Of a stretch of 11,632 nucleotides of DNA, positions 1-6,732 are shown one piece after another. Origin of the DNA: an uncultured Coriobacteriia bacterium (GTDB lineage: Bacteria; Actinomycetota; Coriobacteriia; Coriobacteriales; QAMH01); assembly GCA_902478425.1 (NCBI GenBank), contig CABSKV010000045.1, positions 1 through 11,632 on the forward strand. The letters run 5' to 3'. The notes under the pieces were generated by a model. The model made no database searches. It saw only the letters and a program-made list of their open reading frames with translations, and was not told where the DNA came from. The stretch's first letter is position 1. Every line of letters begins with the position of its first letter. The position numbers were made by a program, and so were the translations under genes.

Positions 1-1
1 C

Positions 2-1327
2 CTCTACACCGACTTGAGCCTCATGACCGCCGATGCCGAGATCGGCCGCGATGCCGTCACCTTCTTCCAGAACATGCTCATCGGCAACCTGAACGGCTAT
101 TACCGCAGGTTGCTCGTCGCACCGGTGGCCATCAAGCGCACGATCCTCAAGCTCATCGACCGCGAGATCGCCAAGGGCCCCGAGGGCCGCATCACGCTCA
201 AGTGCAATTCGGTGACCGAGCGCGACATCATCGACCGCCTGGCCAAGGCATCGCAAGCCGGCGTCCAGGTGCGCATGAACATACGCGGCATCTGCTGCAT
301 GCTGCCGGGCATCGAGGGCAAGACGGACAACATCCACGTGCGCAGCATCGTGGGCCAGTTCCTCGAGCACAGCCGCATCTTCGTCTTCGGCGAGGGCGAC
401 GACATGCGCATGTACGTCGGTTCGGCCGACCTCATGACGCGCAACCTCGTGCATCGCGTCGAGGTCGCGGTTCCCATCACGACCAGACGCGCCCGCGAGG
501 CGATCATGCTCTTCCTCGACAAGATCTTCGAGGATAACGTCAAGGCGCGCACGCTCGAGGCAAACGGCGAGTACACGATGGTCGTCGAGAGCCGCGACAA
601 GGATATGTACCCCTGCGAGAAGAGCTTCAGCATGCAGGAATGGTGCATCGAGCATCCGATGCAGGGCGTGAAGCGCGAGGTGCCGGCGGGTTGGTCGGTG
701 ACGACCAAGGCCGCACCCAAAATTGAACCTGAGATTGAACCTGAGATTGAACCCGAGTCCGTGCCGGATGTCGAGATCGACCTCGAATCGCCTGCTTCGC
801 AGGAGCCCAAGGCCCTGAAGGAGTCCGAGATCAAGCTGCTCGCCGAGGGCGATGACGTGGTCGAAAGGCCCGTGCCCGATGTCGAGATCGATATCGATGT
901 CGATAAGGAGCCCGAGGCGCCCAAGGAGAAGAAGCCAGGCAAGAAGGACAAGGACAAGACCGACAAGGACAAATCCGACAAGAAGTCCAAGGGGAAGAAG
1001 GCCAAGCCGGCGCATAGCGCAAAGCCCGACACCGAAATCGAGGTCGACGAGGACGTCAGCTTGGACGACCAACCGCTTGGCAAGCATTTCAAGCCTTCGA
1101 AGAAGGACGATGAGGCACCTGCACCGGCGGCCCAAGACGTTCCCGTGAGCAGCGAGGGCACCGCAGAGCGTCTTGCCCGCGAGCGCGCGTACATGAGTGA
1201 CTTTCCGCATACGACGCGCAAGGCCGACGATGCCGATTCTGCAACTTTCGAGAAGGCCAGCGAGCCCGCCCCCAAGCAGGAGGCTCCCAAGAAAAAGAAG
1301 GGCTGGTTCAGAAGCCTGTTCAGCTAG
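2..1327 (+). CDS. ppk1: Polyphosphate kinase 1, C-terminal part (5' end outside window)
   Basis: PPK1 reversibly transfers the ATP gamma-phosphate onto polyphosphate chains, usually at the inner membrane. The frame is open from base 2, so the gene starts upstream; the TTG at 14 lies within conserved sequence and is not the start. The first ~190 visible residues match the two C-terminal phospholipase-D-like domains: LYTDLSLMTADAEI, the IRGICC motif (about nt 281-298), the LEHSRIFVF motif with its His at 368-370 (equivalent to E. coli His592), and GSADLMTRNL. E. coli PPK1 ends shortly after this fold. Here a further ~245 residues follow: IEPE repeats, two PDVEID blocks, a lysine/aspartate-rich tract (about nt 925-1010) and a KKKKGWFRSLFS terminus. 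This extension looks disordered and is unlike the family. The kinase assignment is firm; the tail's role is unknown. The next gene starts 29 bp downstream, so co-transcription is likely. Confidence 0.93.
   Translation, partial: LYTDLSLMTADAEIGRDAVTFFQNMLIGNLNGYYRRLLVAPVAIKRTILKLIDREIAKGPEGRITLKCNSVTERDIIDRLAKASQAGVQVRMNIRGICCMLPGIEGKTDNIHVRSIVGQFLEHSRIFVFGEGDDMRMYVGSADLMTRNLVHRVEVAVPITTRRAREAIMLFLDKIFEDNVKARTLEANGEYTMVVESRDKDMYPCEKSFSMQEWCIEHPMQGVKREVPAGWSVTTKAAPKIEPEIEPEIEPESVPDVEIDLESPASQEPKALKESEIKLLAEGDDVVERPVPDVEIDIDVDKEPEAPKEKKPGKKDKDKTDKDKSDKKSKGKKAKPAHSAKPDTEIEVDEDVSLDDQPLGKHFKPSKKDDEAPAPAAQDVPVSSEGTAERLARERAYMSDFPHTTRKADDADSATFEKASEPAPKQEAPKKKKGWFRSLFS
722..757 (+). repeat. Three tandem 12-bp repeats in the ppk1 tail
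   Basis: Three consecutive in-frame copies of attgaacctgag occupy 722-733, 734-745 and 746-757 (the last has one change, ccc for cct). They encode IEPE three times. The near-identity at DNA level suggests recent slippage expansion in an otherwise unconstrained linker. Confidence 0.9.
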
Positions 1328-1356
1328 CCACCGGTGGCCAGGCGTACGTTTTGACC

Positions 1357-2532
1357 ATGACTGCTGACGAGCCCATATACCTCGATTATGCGGCGGCAAC
1401 GCCCGTCGACGAGCATGTGCTCGAGGCGATGGCCCCGTATTTCTCGCAGCGCTTCGCCAATCCGTCGGCATCGTATGCGCCCGCCCGTCAGGCACGCGCC
1501 GATGTCGAGGATGCCCGTGCGCGTATCGCGCATCTCATGGGTGCCAAGCCGGCAAACATCGTCTTTACCGCCGGTGCGACCGAAGCCAACAACCTCGCGC
1601 TTGCCGCAGTCGCGCCCGGTGCGCATGTCATTGCGAGTGCCATCGAGCACGAGAGCGTGCGTGCCTGCGTGATGGCGCGCGGGGCAGGGGAGCTTCTGCC
1701 CGTGGATGCGCAGGGCCTTGTCAGCGCCGATGTGTTGCATGCGGCGATTCGCCCCGATACCGAGCTTGTCAGCATCGCCTACGCCAACGGCGAGATCGGC
1801 ACCATCCAGTCCCTGCGCGAGCTCGCGCAGGTCGTCGCCGACGAGCGTGCGCGCCGTCTGGCAGCGGGGGAGGGTCGGCCCATCTACCTGCACACGGATG
1901 CCTCGCAGGCGGCAACGCTCAAGACGCTCAACGTCTCCGCGCTCGAGGCCGATCTCATCACCGTATCCGCGGCCAAGATGTATGGCCCCAAGCAAGTGGG
2001 CCTGCTCTGGGTGCGTAGCGGCATCGAGCTGCACCCACTTGTGTGCGGCGGCGGGCAGGAAGCAGGCGTGCGCAGCGGGACGGAAAACGTTCCGGGTATC
2101 ATCGGCTTCGCGCGAGCGTTCGAGCTTGCCCGCGAGATGCGCGAGGAGGAGGCAAAGCGCCTGCGTGGCTTGCGCAACTGGCTGCAAGGGCAACTCACGA
2201 GTGCCTTTCCTAGCGCCGTCGTCGCAGGTCCCGCGCGCGATGCGCAGCGGCTCGACAACTTGCTGCACGTGTCGTTTCCCGGTGTGCTGGCGCGCCGGCT
2301 CGTCATCCTGCTCGACCAGCGTGGCGTCTTCGTCGGCACGGGCTCGGCATGTGCCGCGAGCAAGATGACGGTATCGCCCGTGCTCGAGGCGATCGGGGCC
2401 GCGCCCGAAGTGGCCGAGGGCAGCCTGCGCATCACGCTTGGCCGCGAGACGACGCGCGGGCAAGTCGAGCGCGCCGCGCAGATCATCATCGATGTCGTCA
2501 ACACCGAATACGAGCGCGCAAGCAGAAAATGA
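1357..2532 (+). CDS. Cysteine desulfurase, IscS/NifS/YrvO type (class V aminotransferase fold)
   Basis: This 391-residue PLP enzyme removes sulfur from L-cysteine as an enzyme-bound persulfide, giving alanine. Visible motifs are YLDYAAATP near the N-terminus, FTAGATEANN (70-79), IEHES with His98, YANGEIGT with Asn144, HTDASQ with Asp181 and Gln184, the PLP lysine Lys207 in SAAKMYGPK, GVRSGTEN (237-244), and catalytic Cys332 in GTGSACAAS. Length and Cys-loop are typical of IscS-like enzymes. One oddity is that the His normally preceding the PLP lysine (S-x-H-K) is Ala206. I chose ATG 1357 over the in-frame TTG at 1351; no strong ribosome site decides it. mnmA follows on the same strand 175 bp on, as with yrvO-mnmA in Bacillus, so the likely job is sulfur supply for tRNA thiolation (inference). 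The TGA stop lies inside a palindromic element. Confidence 0.92.
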   Translation: MTADEPIYLDYAAATPVDEHVLEAMAPYFSQRFANPSASYAPARQARADVEDARARIAHLMGAKPANIVFTAGATEANNLALAAVAPGAHVIASAIEHESVRACVMARGAGELLPVDAQGLVSADVLHAAIRPDTELVSIAYANGEIGTIQSLRELAQVVADERARRLAAGEGRPIYLHTDASQAATLKTLNVSALEADLITVSAAKMYGPKQVGLLWVRSGIELHPLVCGGGQEAGVRSGTENVPGIIGFARAFELAREMREEEAKRLRGLRNWLQGQLTSAFPSAVVAGPARDAQRLDNLLHVSFPGVLARRLVILLDQRGVFVGTGSACAASKMTVSPVLEAIGAAPEVAEGSLRITLGRETTRGQVERAAQIIIDVVNTEYERASRK

Positions 2533-2562
2533 GACAAACGCTCAGTCTCGCTGTCTCATTTT
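2526..2562 (+). terminator. 37-bp palindromic element, copy 1 (weak terminator-like hairpin)
   Basis: Perfect 11-bp arms, aaaatgagaca (2526-2536) and tgtctcatttt (2552-2562), flank a 15-nt loop aacgctcagtctcgc. The desulfurase stop codon TGA (2530-2532) is part of the left arm. The A-tract, stem and T-tract design fits an intrinsic terminator, but the T-run is only four bases and the stem is not GC-rich. Copies with the same arms and related loops occur at 3769-3804 and 9876-9912. Confidence 0.65.
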
Positions 2563-2603
2563 CCCGGTCAGGGATGTTCGTTGTCCCGAGGCTCAATCCC
2601 TTC

Positions 2604-2654
2604 CGTGGGGACGCGTGTGAACGCGTCCCGGGGTTCGTTTACACGAACCCCACG
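2604..2654. repeat. 51-bp nested inverted repeat with two alternative hairpin folds
   Basis: Fold A is two abutting hairpins with perfect 9-bp stems and 4-nt loops: gggacgcgt/acgcgtccc at 2608-2629 (loop gtga, GNRA-like in RNA) and ggggttcgt/acgaacccc at 2630-2651 (loop ttac). Fold B is a single long hairpin: outer stem cgtgggg/ccccacg (2604-2610 with 2648-2654) and inner stem cgtgtgaacg/cgtttacacg (2614-2623 with 2636-2645, one G-T pair) closing a 12-nt loop. The two folds exclude each other. It lies between the desulfurase and mnmA and overlaps the possible -35 region of mnmA. Confidence 0.8.
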
Positions 2655-2663
2655 TATTACAAT
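2634..2663 (+). promoter_or_regulatory. Possible mnmA promoter
   Basis: A good -10 hexamer, TACAAT (2658-2663), lies 44 bp before the GTG start. The best-spaced -35 is a weak TTCGTT (2634-2639, 18-bp spacer); TTTACA at 2638-2643 matches better but its 14-bp spacer is short. A small inverted repeat, attac/gtaat (2656-2660 and 2666-2670), surrounds the -10. Read-through from the desulfurase gene is an alternative source of transcription. Confidence 0.35.
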
Positions 2664-2707
2664 GGGTAATCATCAGATGTTCACCTTATAGATGGGAATG
2701 AGAATTA

Positions 2708-3775
2708 GTGGCAGCTAAGGTCATCGTCGGCATGAGCGGAGGCGTGGATTCCTCGCTTGCCGCGGCGCTGCTCGTCGAGCGGGGCTTCGACGTCACGGGC
2801 GTCTACATGCGCAACTGGTCGGCAGACCTGCCGGGCTTCACGTGCCCGTGGGCGCAAGACCTCGCCGATGCCGAGCGCGTTGCCGTGCAGCTGGGCATCG
2901 ATCTGGAGGTCTGGGATTACGAGGAGGAGTACAAGCGCGATGTGGTCGACTACCTCGTCGATTGCTATGCGCGTGGCCTCACGCCCAATCCCGACGTCAT
3001 GTGCAACGAGAAGGTGAAGTTCGGCGTCTTCGCGCGCGAGGCCTTCGAGCGTGGTGCCGACTACATCGCCACGGGGCATTACGCGCGCGTGTTCCTCGAT
3101 GACCCGCAGGCGCAGTACGGTCATCTGCTGCGCGCGCTCGACGAGCACAAGGACCAGACCTACTTCCTGTGGCGCGTGCCGGGCACGGTGCTTGCCAAGA
3201 CGCTCTTTCCCATCGGCGAGATCGAGAGCAAGACGATCGTGCGCGAAATGGCCGCCGAGCGCGGGCTCGAGGTCGCGACCAAGCATGATTCCGACGGCAT
3301 CTGCTTCATCGGCCCGGTGTCGATTCAGCAGTTCCTGCTCTCGCAGCTCGAGCGCAAGGCAGGAGACATCGTCGAGTACGAGACGGGAGACGTGCTCGGG
3401 CAACACGAGGGCGCCTTCCTCTACACGCTCGGTCAGCGCAAGGGTCTCGACCTGGGTGGAGGTCCGGCGCGCTACGTCGTCAAGACCGACACGAAGGAAA
3501 ACGTCGTCTACGTCTCTGCCGACAAGGACTGCGATGCGCTCTGGACAAGCGAACTCGCGCTTGGCGATTTGCGTTGGATCGAGGACTTCGCCCCGGCACC
3601 GGGTCGCTACCTCGTGCGCACGCGGCATACGCGCTCGCTTGTCGAGGCACAAGTCGAGGCAGGGGAGGATTCGGCGCGCATCATCTTCGACGAGCGTGTG
3701 CCAGCAGTGGCCGCCGGCCAATCAGTCACCATCTACCGCGACGAGGAATGCCTCGGCGGCGGCATCGTAAAATGA
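2708..3775 (+). CDS. mnmA: tRNA-specific 2-thiouridylase MnmA
   Basis: MnmA adenylates the wobble uridine (U34) of certain tRNAs and replaces O2 with sulfur to give 2-thiouridine in the cytoplasm. The 355-residue protein has the family's usual length. The PP-loop SGGVDSS (10-16) binds ATP. NPDVMCN carries Cys99 and DSDGICFIG carries Cys199, matching the catalytic pair (E. coli Cys102 and Cys199). ATGHYAR (121-127), DQTYFLW (149-155) and the C-terminal GQRKGL core are also present. The start is GTG 2708: an in-frame stop lies at 2699-2701 and the next in-frame ATG (Met9) falls at the PP-loop. A modest ribosome site, GGGA, sits at 2694-2697. The sulfur donor is probably the desulfurase upstream. 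The TGA stop is inside palindromic element copy 2, and the gene converges with sufU. Confidence 0.97.
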   Translation: MAAKVIVGMSGGVDSSLAAALLVERGFDVTGVYMRNWSADLPGFTCPWAQDLADAERVAVQLGIDLEVWDYEEEYKRDVVDYLVDCYARGLTPNPDVMCNEKVKFGVFAREAFERGADYIATGHYARVFLDDPQAQYGHLLRALDEHKDQTYFLWRVPGTVLAKTLFPIGEIESKTIVREMAAERGLEVATKHDSDGICFIGPVSIQQFLLSQLERKAGDIVEYETGDVLGQHEGAFLYTLGQRKGLDLGGGPARYVVKTDTKENVVYVSADKDCDALWTSELALGDLRWIEDFAPAPGRYLVRTRHTRSLVEAQVEAGEDSARIIFDERVPAVAAGQSVTIYRDEECLGGGIVK

Positions 3776-3804
3776 GACAGCAAGGCTGAGCACTTGTCTC
3801 ATTT
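3769..3804. terminator. 37-bp palindromic element, copy 2, inverted; probable bidirectional terminator
   Basis: Arms aaatgagaca (3770-3779) and tgtctcattt (3795-3804) flank a 15-nt loop, with one extra A on the left (3769). The loop read on the minus strand is agtgctcagccttgc, matching the copy 1 loop at 11 of 15 positions, so this copy is inverted relative to copies 1 and 3. It lies between convergent mnmA and sufU and contains the mnmA stop codon (3773-3775). Its symmetric A and T tracts suit termination from both sides, though the T-runs are short. Confidence 0.65.
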
Positions 3805-3816
3805 CGCAGGTAGAGA

Positions 3817-4272
3817 CTACTTTTCGTTCTCGCGCTCGGTGAGGATGCCGTTGAGGGTGCGCCAGGCGAGCTCGGCACACTTGACGCGCGCGGGCATACG
3901 CGAGATCGACTGGAGCTCGGCGGCTTCGTCGAGGTCCTCGACATCGTCTTCGGAGAGCTCGTTGCCTTGGATCATGCCGATGAACAGGCCGAGCAGGCGC
4001 TTTGCTTCGTCGATGGACTCGCCCTCGATGAGGCCGGCCATCATGTCGGCTGATGCCTGGCTGATGGCGCAGCCGTGGCCCGTGAACGAGGCCTCTTCGA
4101 TGACGTCGGTGTCATCGTTGATCTTGAGGTAAAGCGTGAGTTCGTCGCCGCAACTCGCGTTGATGCCGTCATGGCTGTGCGTCGCGTCCTCGAGCTCGTA
4201 GCGGTAGTCGGGATGGGCGTTGTGGTCCATCAACGCAGCGGAATAGATGCTGCTCGTAGAGCCGTTAGACAT
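3817..4272 (-). CDS. sufU: SufU, zinc-dependent sulfurtransferase of the SUF system
   Basis: SufU accepts persulfide sulfur from SufS and passes it to the SufBCD scaffold; in Gram-positive bacteria it is a Zn-bound sulfur shuttle rather than a scaffold. The 151-residue protein shows the three cysteines and the aspartate that coordinate zinc: Cys41 and Asp43 in NASCGDEL, Cys68 in GHGCAIS, and Cys132 in RVKCAELAWR. The segment between Cys68 and Cys132 carries the ~20-residue insertion typical of SufU compared with IscU. The ATG (4272-4270) overlaps the end of sufS by 8 bp, with a GGGGAG ribosome site just upstream, so it should be translationally coupled. It is the last gene of the suf operon and ends 12 bp before palindromic element copy 2. 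Confidence 0.95.
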   Translation of the reverse strand: MSNGSTSSIYSAALMDHNAHPDYRYELEDATHSHDGINASCGDELTLYLKINDDTDVIEEASFTGHGCAISQASADMMAGLIEGESIDEAKRLLGLFIGMIQGNELSEDDVEDLDEAAELQSISRMPARVKCAELAWRTLNGILTERENEK

Positions 4273-5500
4273 TGAACATTCTCCCCACTAACTCGAGCCC
4301 GTCGATGAGCTTGTCGATATCGTTCGTGTCATTGTAGAACGCCACACTCGCACGGCAGCACGTGTGCATGCCGAGGAACAACAGCAGCGGTTGAGCACAG
4401 TGATGGCCCGCGCGGATGGCGACGTTCTCGCCGCTCAGGATGCCCGAGACATCGTGCGGATGCACGTCTTTGACGTTGAAGCTGAAGGCACCGCAACGCG
4501 CGTCGGGATTAGCAGGGCCGACGACCTCGATGAACTTGAGGGCCTCCATGCGATCGGCAAGATAGCGCATGAGCTCACGCTCGCGCGCCTCCATCACGTC
4601 GAAACCGATGCTCTCGGCGTACTCGAGCGCAACGCCCGTGGCGTAGATGCCCGCCGCGTCCTGCGTGCCGGCCTCGAACTTCTCGGGGACGGGCGCCCAG
4701 ATGGCGTCCTGCTCGCTCACGTAGTCGATCATCTCGCCACCCGTGAGGAAGGGCTGCATCATGTCGAGCAGCTCGTGCTTGCCCCAGAGCACGCCCACGC
4801 CAAAGGGCCCGAACACCTTGTGGCCCGAGAACGCGAAGAAGTCGCAGCCAAGCTCGGTGACGTCGACGGGCATGTGCGGCACGGATTGCGCACCGTCGAC
4901 CACCATGTACGCACCGTTCTCGTGCGCGAGCTGCGCCATGCGGGCAATCGGATTGGTGACGCCGAGCACGTTGGATACGTGCGCCGCCGAGACGATCTTC
5001 GTCTTGGGGCCGATCTTTGCCTGCATCTCCTCCTCGGAGATGAAGCCGTTCTTGTCGCAGTACATGTAGACGAGCTTGGCACCGGCTTGCTTACAGGCCT
5101 GCTGCCAGGGAATGAGGTTGCTGTGATGCTCCATGATAGTGATGCACACCTCATCGCCCTCCTCGAGCACGCACGGTGCGAAGCGTTGCGCCACGATGTT
5201 GAGGGCCTCGGAGGTGTTGCGATTGAAGATCACGTCGCAGGCGTTCTCCTCGCCAATGCCGATGAAGCGTGCGATGCGCTTGCGCGTATTTTCGATGGCC
5301 TCGGTAGCCTCGATGGAAAGCTCGTACAGGCCACGCAACGGGTTGGCGTTCATCGTCTTGTAGAAGCGGTCGAGCGCGTCGATGACGCAAGCGGGGCGCT
5401 GTGCGGTGGCGGCGCTATCGAGAAACGCCAGGTCCGGCATGGATGCAAGGAGCGGGAAGTCCTTCTTGTACGGGTTGGCCGTGATGTCGATCGAACTCAT
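4265..5500 (-). CDS. sufS: Cysteine desulfurase SufS
   Basis: SufS is the group II PLP cysteine desulfurase that loads SufU with sulfur for Fe-S cluster assembly. At 411 residues it has normal length. Motifs are FLDSAATAQRP (26-36), RNTSEALN (94-101), EHHSN with His125, VDGAQSV with Asp202 and Gln205, FSGHKVFGPFGVG with PLP lysine Lys228, and catalytic Cys368 in RAGHHCAQP. The VHPHD stretch (346-350) lies where Gram-positive SufS contacts the zinc of SufU. The usual N-V-H-R-G segment reads NPLRG (53-57), losing the His but keeping the Arg. The ATG overlaps the sufD stop as ATGA, and a GGAGG ribosome site precedes it. The 3' end overlaps sufU by 8 bp. Assignment is firm from motifs plus operon context. 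Confidence 0.96.
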   Translation of the reverse strand: MSSIDITANPYKKDFPLLASMPDLAFLDSAATAQRPACVIDALDRFYKTMNANPLRGLYELSIEATEAIENTRKRIARFIGIGEENACDVIFNRNTSEALNIVAQRFAPCVLEEGDEVCITIMEHHSNLIPWQQACKQAGAKLVYMYCDKNGFISEEEMQAKIGPKTKIVSAAHVSNVLGVTNPIARMAQLAHENGAYMVVDGAQSVPHMPVDVTELGCDFFAFSGHKVFGPFGVGVLWGKHELLDMMQPFLTGGEMIDYVSEQDAIWAPVPEKFEAGTQDAAGIYATGVALEYAESIGFDVMEARERELMRYLADRMEALKFIEVVGPANPDARCGAFSFNVKDVHPHDVSGILSGENVAIRAGHHCAQPLLLFLGMHTCCRASVAFYNDTNDIDKLIDGLELVGRMFNV

Positions 5501-6732
5501 AGGTAGACCTCCTCGAAATCTTCCACGAGCGTGTTGCCCAGGCGCACGACGGCTTGCTTGGTGACCTCGTTTGCGGCGTTGAGCCAGGCATCCTCGAGAG
5601 ACGCCGTGACGAACATCTGCTCGGCTTGCGCAGGCGAGAGGCCACGGCTTTCCAGGTAGAAGAGCTGGTCGGCCTTGATGTGGCCGATGGTCGCGCCGTG
5701 GTTGCCCATGACGTCATCCTCGTTGCACAGGATGTTGGGGACCGTCTTGTTGCTCACGCCCTCGTCGACGAGCAGCACGTTGTCGACCTCGTGGCCCACG
5801 GCACCCTTGCCGCCGCGGATGAGGTCGATGGTGCCGCGCAGCGTCTTCTTGCTCGTTCCCGCGAGCACGCCGTTGGCATAGAGGTTGCACGTGGACTTGG
5901 AGCCGTGATGGCGCAGGATGTAGTTGAAGTCGAGCTCCTGGTCGCCATGACCCAGGTAATGCGTGTAGACGTTGATGGTCGAGTTGTAACCGCGCAGATC
6001 GCCGGCAAGCCCCGTGTAGGTCTTGCCCGCGCCGAGCACGGTCTGGTGCACGTCGATGGTCGCGCCATCGGCGGCGAACAGCCCCATGTCGTCGAGGTCC
6101 GTCCACGTGTTATCGAGCGTCTGGACGCGGCGCACCGTGACATGCGCGCCCTCGGCGGCAAAGATGCGAAGCGAACTGCCCGTGACGCCCGTGCCGGCGG
6201 TGGGGGAGTCCACGACGATGGCGACGTCGAGGGTCGCGCCCTCGTGAGCGACCAGGTCGAGCGCGGCGACGTTCGCGCCCGCGTCGATTCCGGCGATCTG
6301 CACGGTCGCCGTGGACGCCGAGCGTGCGGGGGCGATGATGGCCTGCGTGGTGCCCGCGCATTCGCGAATCCAATCGCTCACTTCCTCGCCCATGCCCTGT
6401 TCGAAGGCCGCAGCCAGGCTCTTGGCCTGCTCCATCGCGTCGGCCTTCTTCTGATACGCGGACAGCGCCAGGCCACCGAGCTCCTCGGCCTGCTCGTCGA
6501 CGGCGTTGGTCAGCACGGGCTTGTCGCCGTAGACCTTGTCCCAGGCGCTTTGCGCCGCCTGCATGGCTTCGACGAAGGCGGTGGCGTCCCCGAGCGTGCC
6601 GTCGGTTTCGACGACGACCTCGTGCGCAGGGACCAGATCTCCCGCGACCTCGATGGTCGCGTCGTTCATGTGGAGGAAATACCAGGTCGGAGCCGGCATC
6701 GCACTTGCGTGCTCGAAGATACGTGCTTCCAT
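5497..6732 (-). CDS. sufD: Fe-S cluster assembly protein SufD
   Basis: SufD pairs with SufB in the SufBC2D complex, which assembles nascent Fe-S clusters. The 411-residue protein has a variable helical N-terminal part (about 1-130) and a beta-helix core with the family signature near the C-terminus: SNKTVPNILCNEDDV, then NHGATIGHIKADQLFYLESRG, with His345 matching the conserved SufD histidine (E. coli His360). The position of E. coli Cys358 is Gly343 here; a different cysteine, Cys336, lies nine residues upstream of His345. Other Gram-positive SufD proteins also lack the E. coli cysteine. The ATG (6732-6730) shares one base with the sufB stop (TAATG) and the TGA stop overlaps the sufS start, so expression is coupled on both sides. 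Confidence 0.94.
   Translation of the reverse strand: MEARIFEHASAMPAPTWYFLHMNDATIEVAGDLVPAHEVVVETDGTLGDATAFVEAMQAAQSAWDKVYGDKPVLTNAVDEQAEELGGLALSAYQKKADAMEQAKSLAAAFEQGMGEEVSDWIRECAGTTQAIIAPARSASTATVQIAGIDAGANVAALDLVAHEGATLDVAIVVDSPTAGTGVTGSSLRIFAAEGAHVTVRRVQTLDNTWTDLDDMGLFAADGATIDVHQTVLGAGKTYTGLAGDLRGYNSTINVYTHYLGHGDQELDFNYILRHHGSKSTCNLYANGVLAGTSKKTLRGTIDLIRGGKGAVGHEVDNVLLVDEGVSNKTVPNILCNEDDVMGNHGATIGHIKADQLFYLESRGLSPAQAEQMFVTASLEDAWLNAANEVTKQAVVRLGNTLVEDFEEVYL

Noticed and set aside
100..1290. 396-codon minus-strand frame opposite ppk1
   Set aside because: Serine-rich shadow of the lysine/glutamate-rich tail and the kinase domain; no motifs.
1327..1338. 12-bp palindrome gccaccggtggc between ppk1 and the desulfurase
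   Set aside because: It has no loop for a stable hairpin and no T-tract; probably chance in GC-rich DNA.
1324..2463. Long minus-strand open frame (379 codons) opposite the cysteine desulfurase
   Set aside because: It mirrors a gene with full catalytic motifs, has no recognisable domains, and is the kind of shadow frame expected in high-GC codon usage.
2656..2670. Small inverted repeat attac/gtaat over the putative mnmA -10 as an operator
   Set aside because: Five-base arms are too short to claim a binding site; noted only with the promoter.
4364..5506. Long plus-strand open frame opposite sufS
   Set aside because: Shadow of sufS with His/Asp/Arg/Leu-rich composition and no motifs. The similar frames opposite sufD (5554-6735), sufB (6705-8024) and sufC (8064-8912) were rejected for the same reason.
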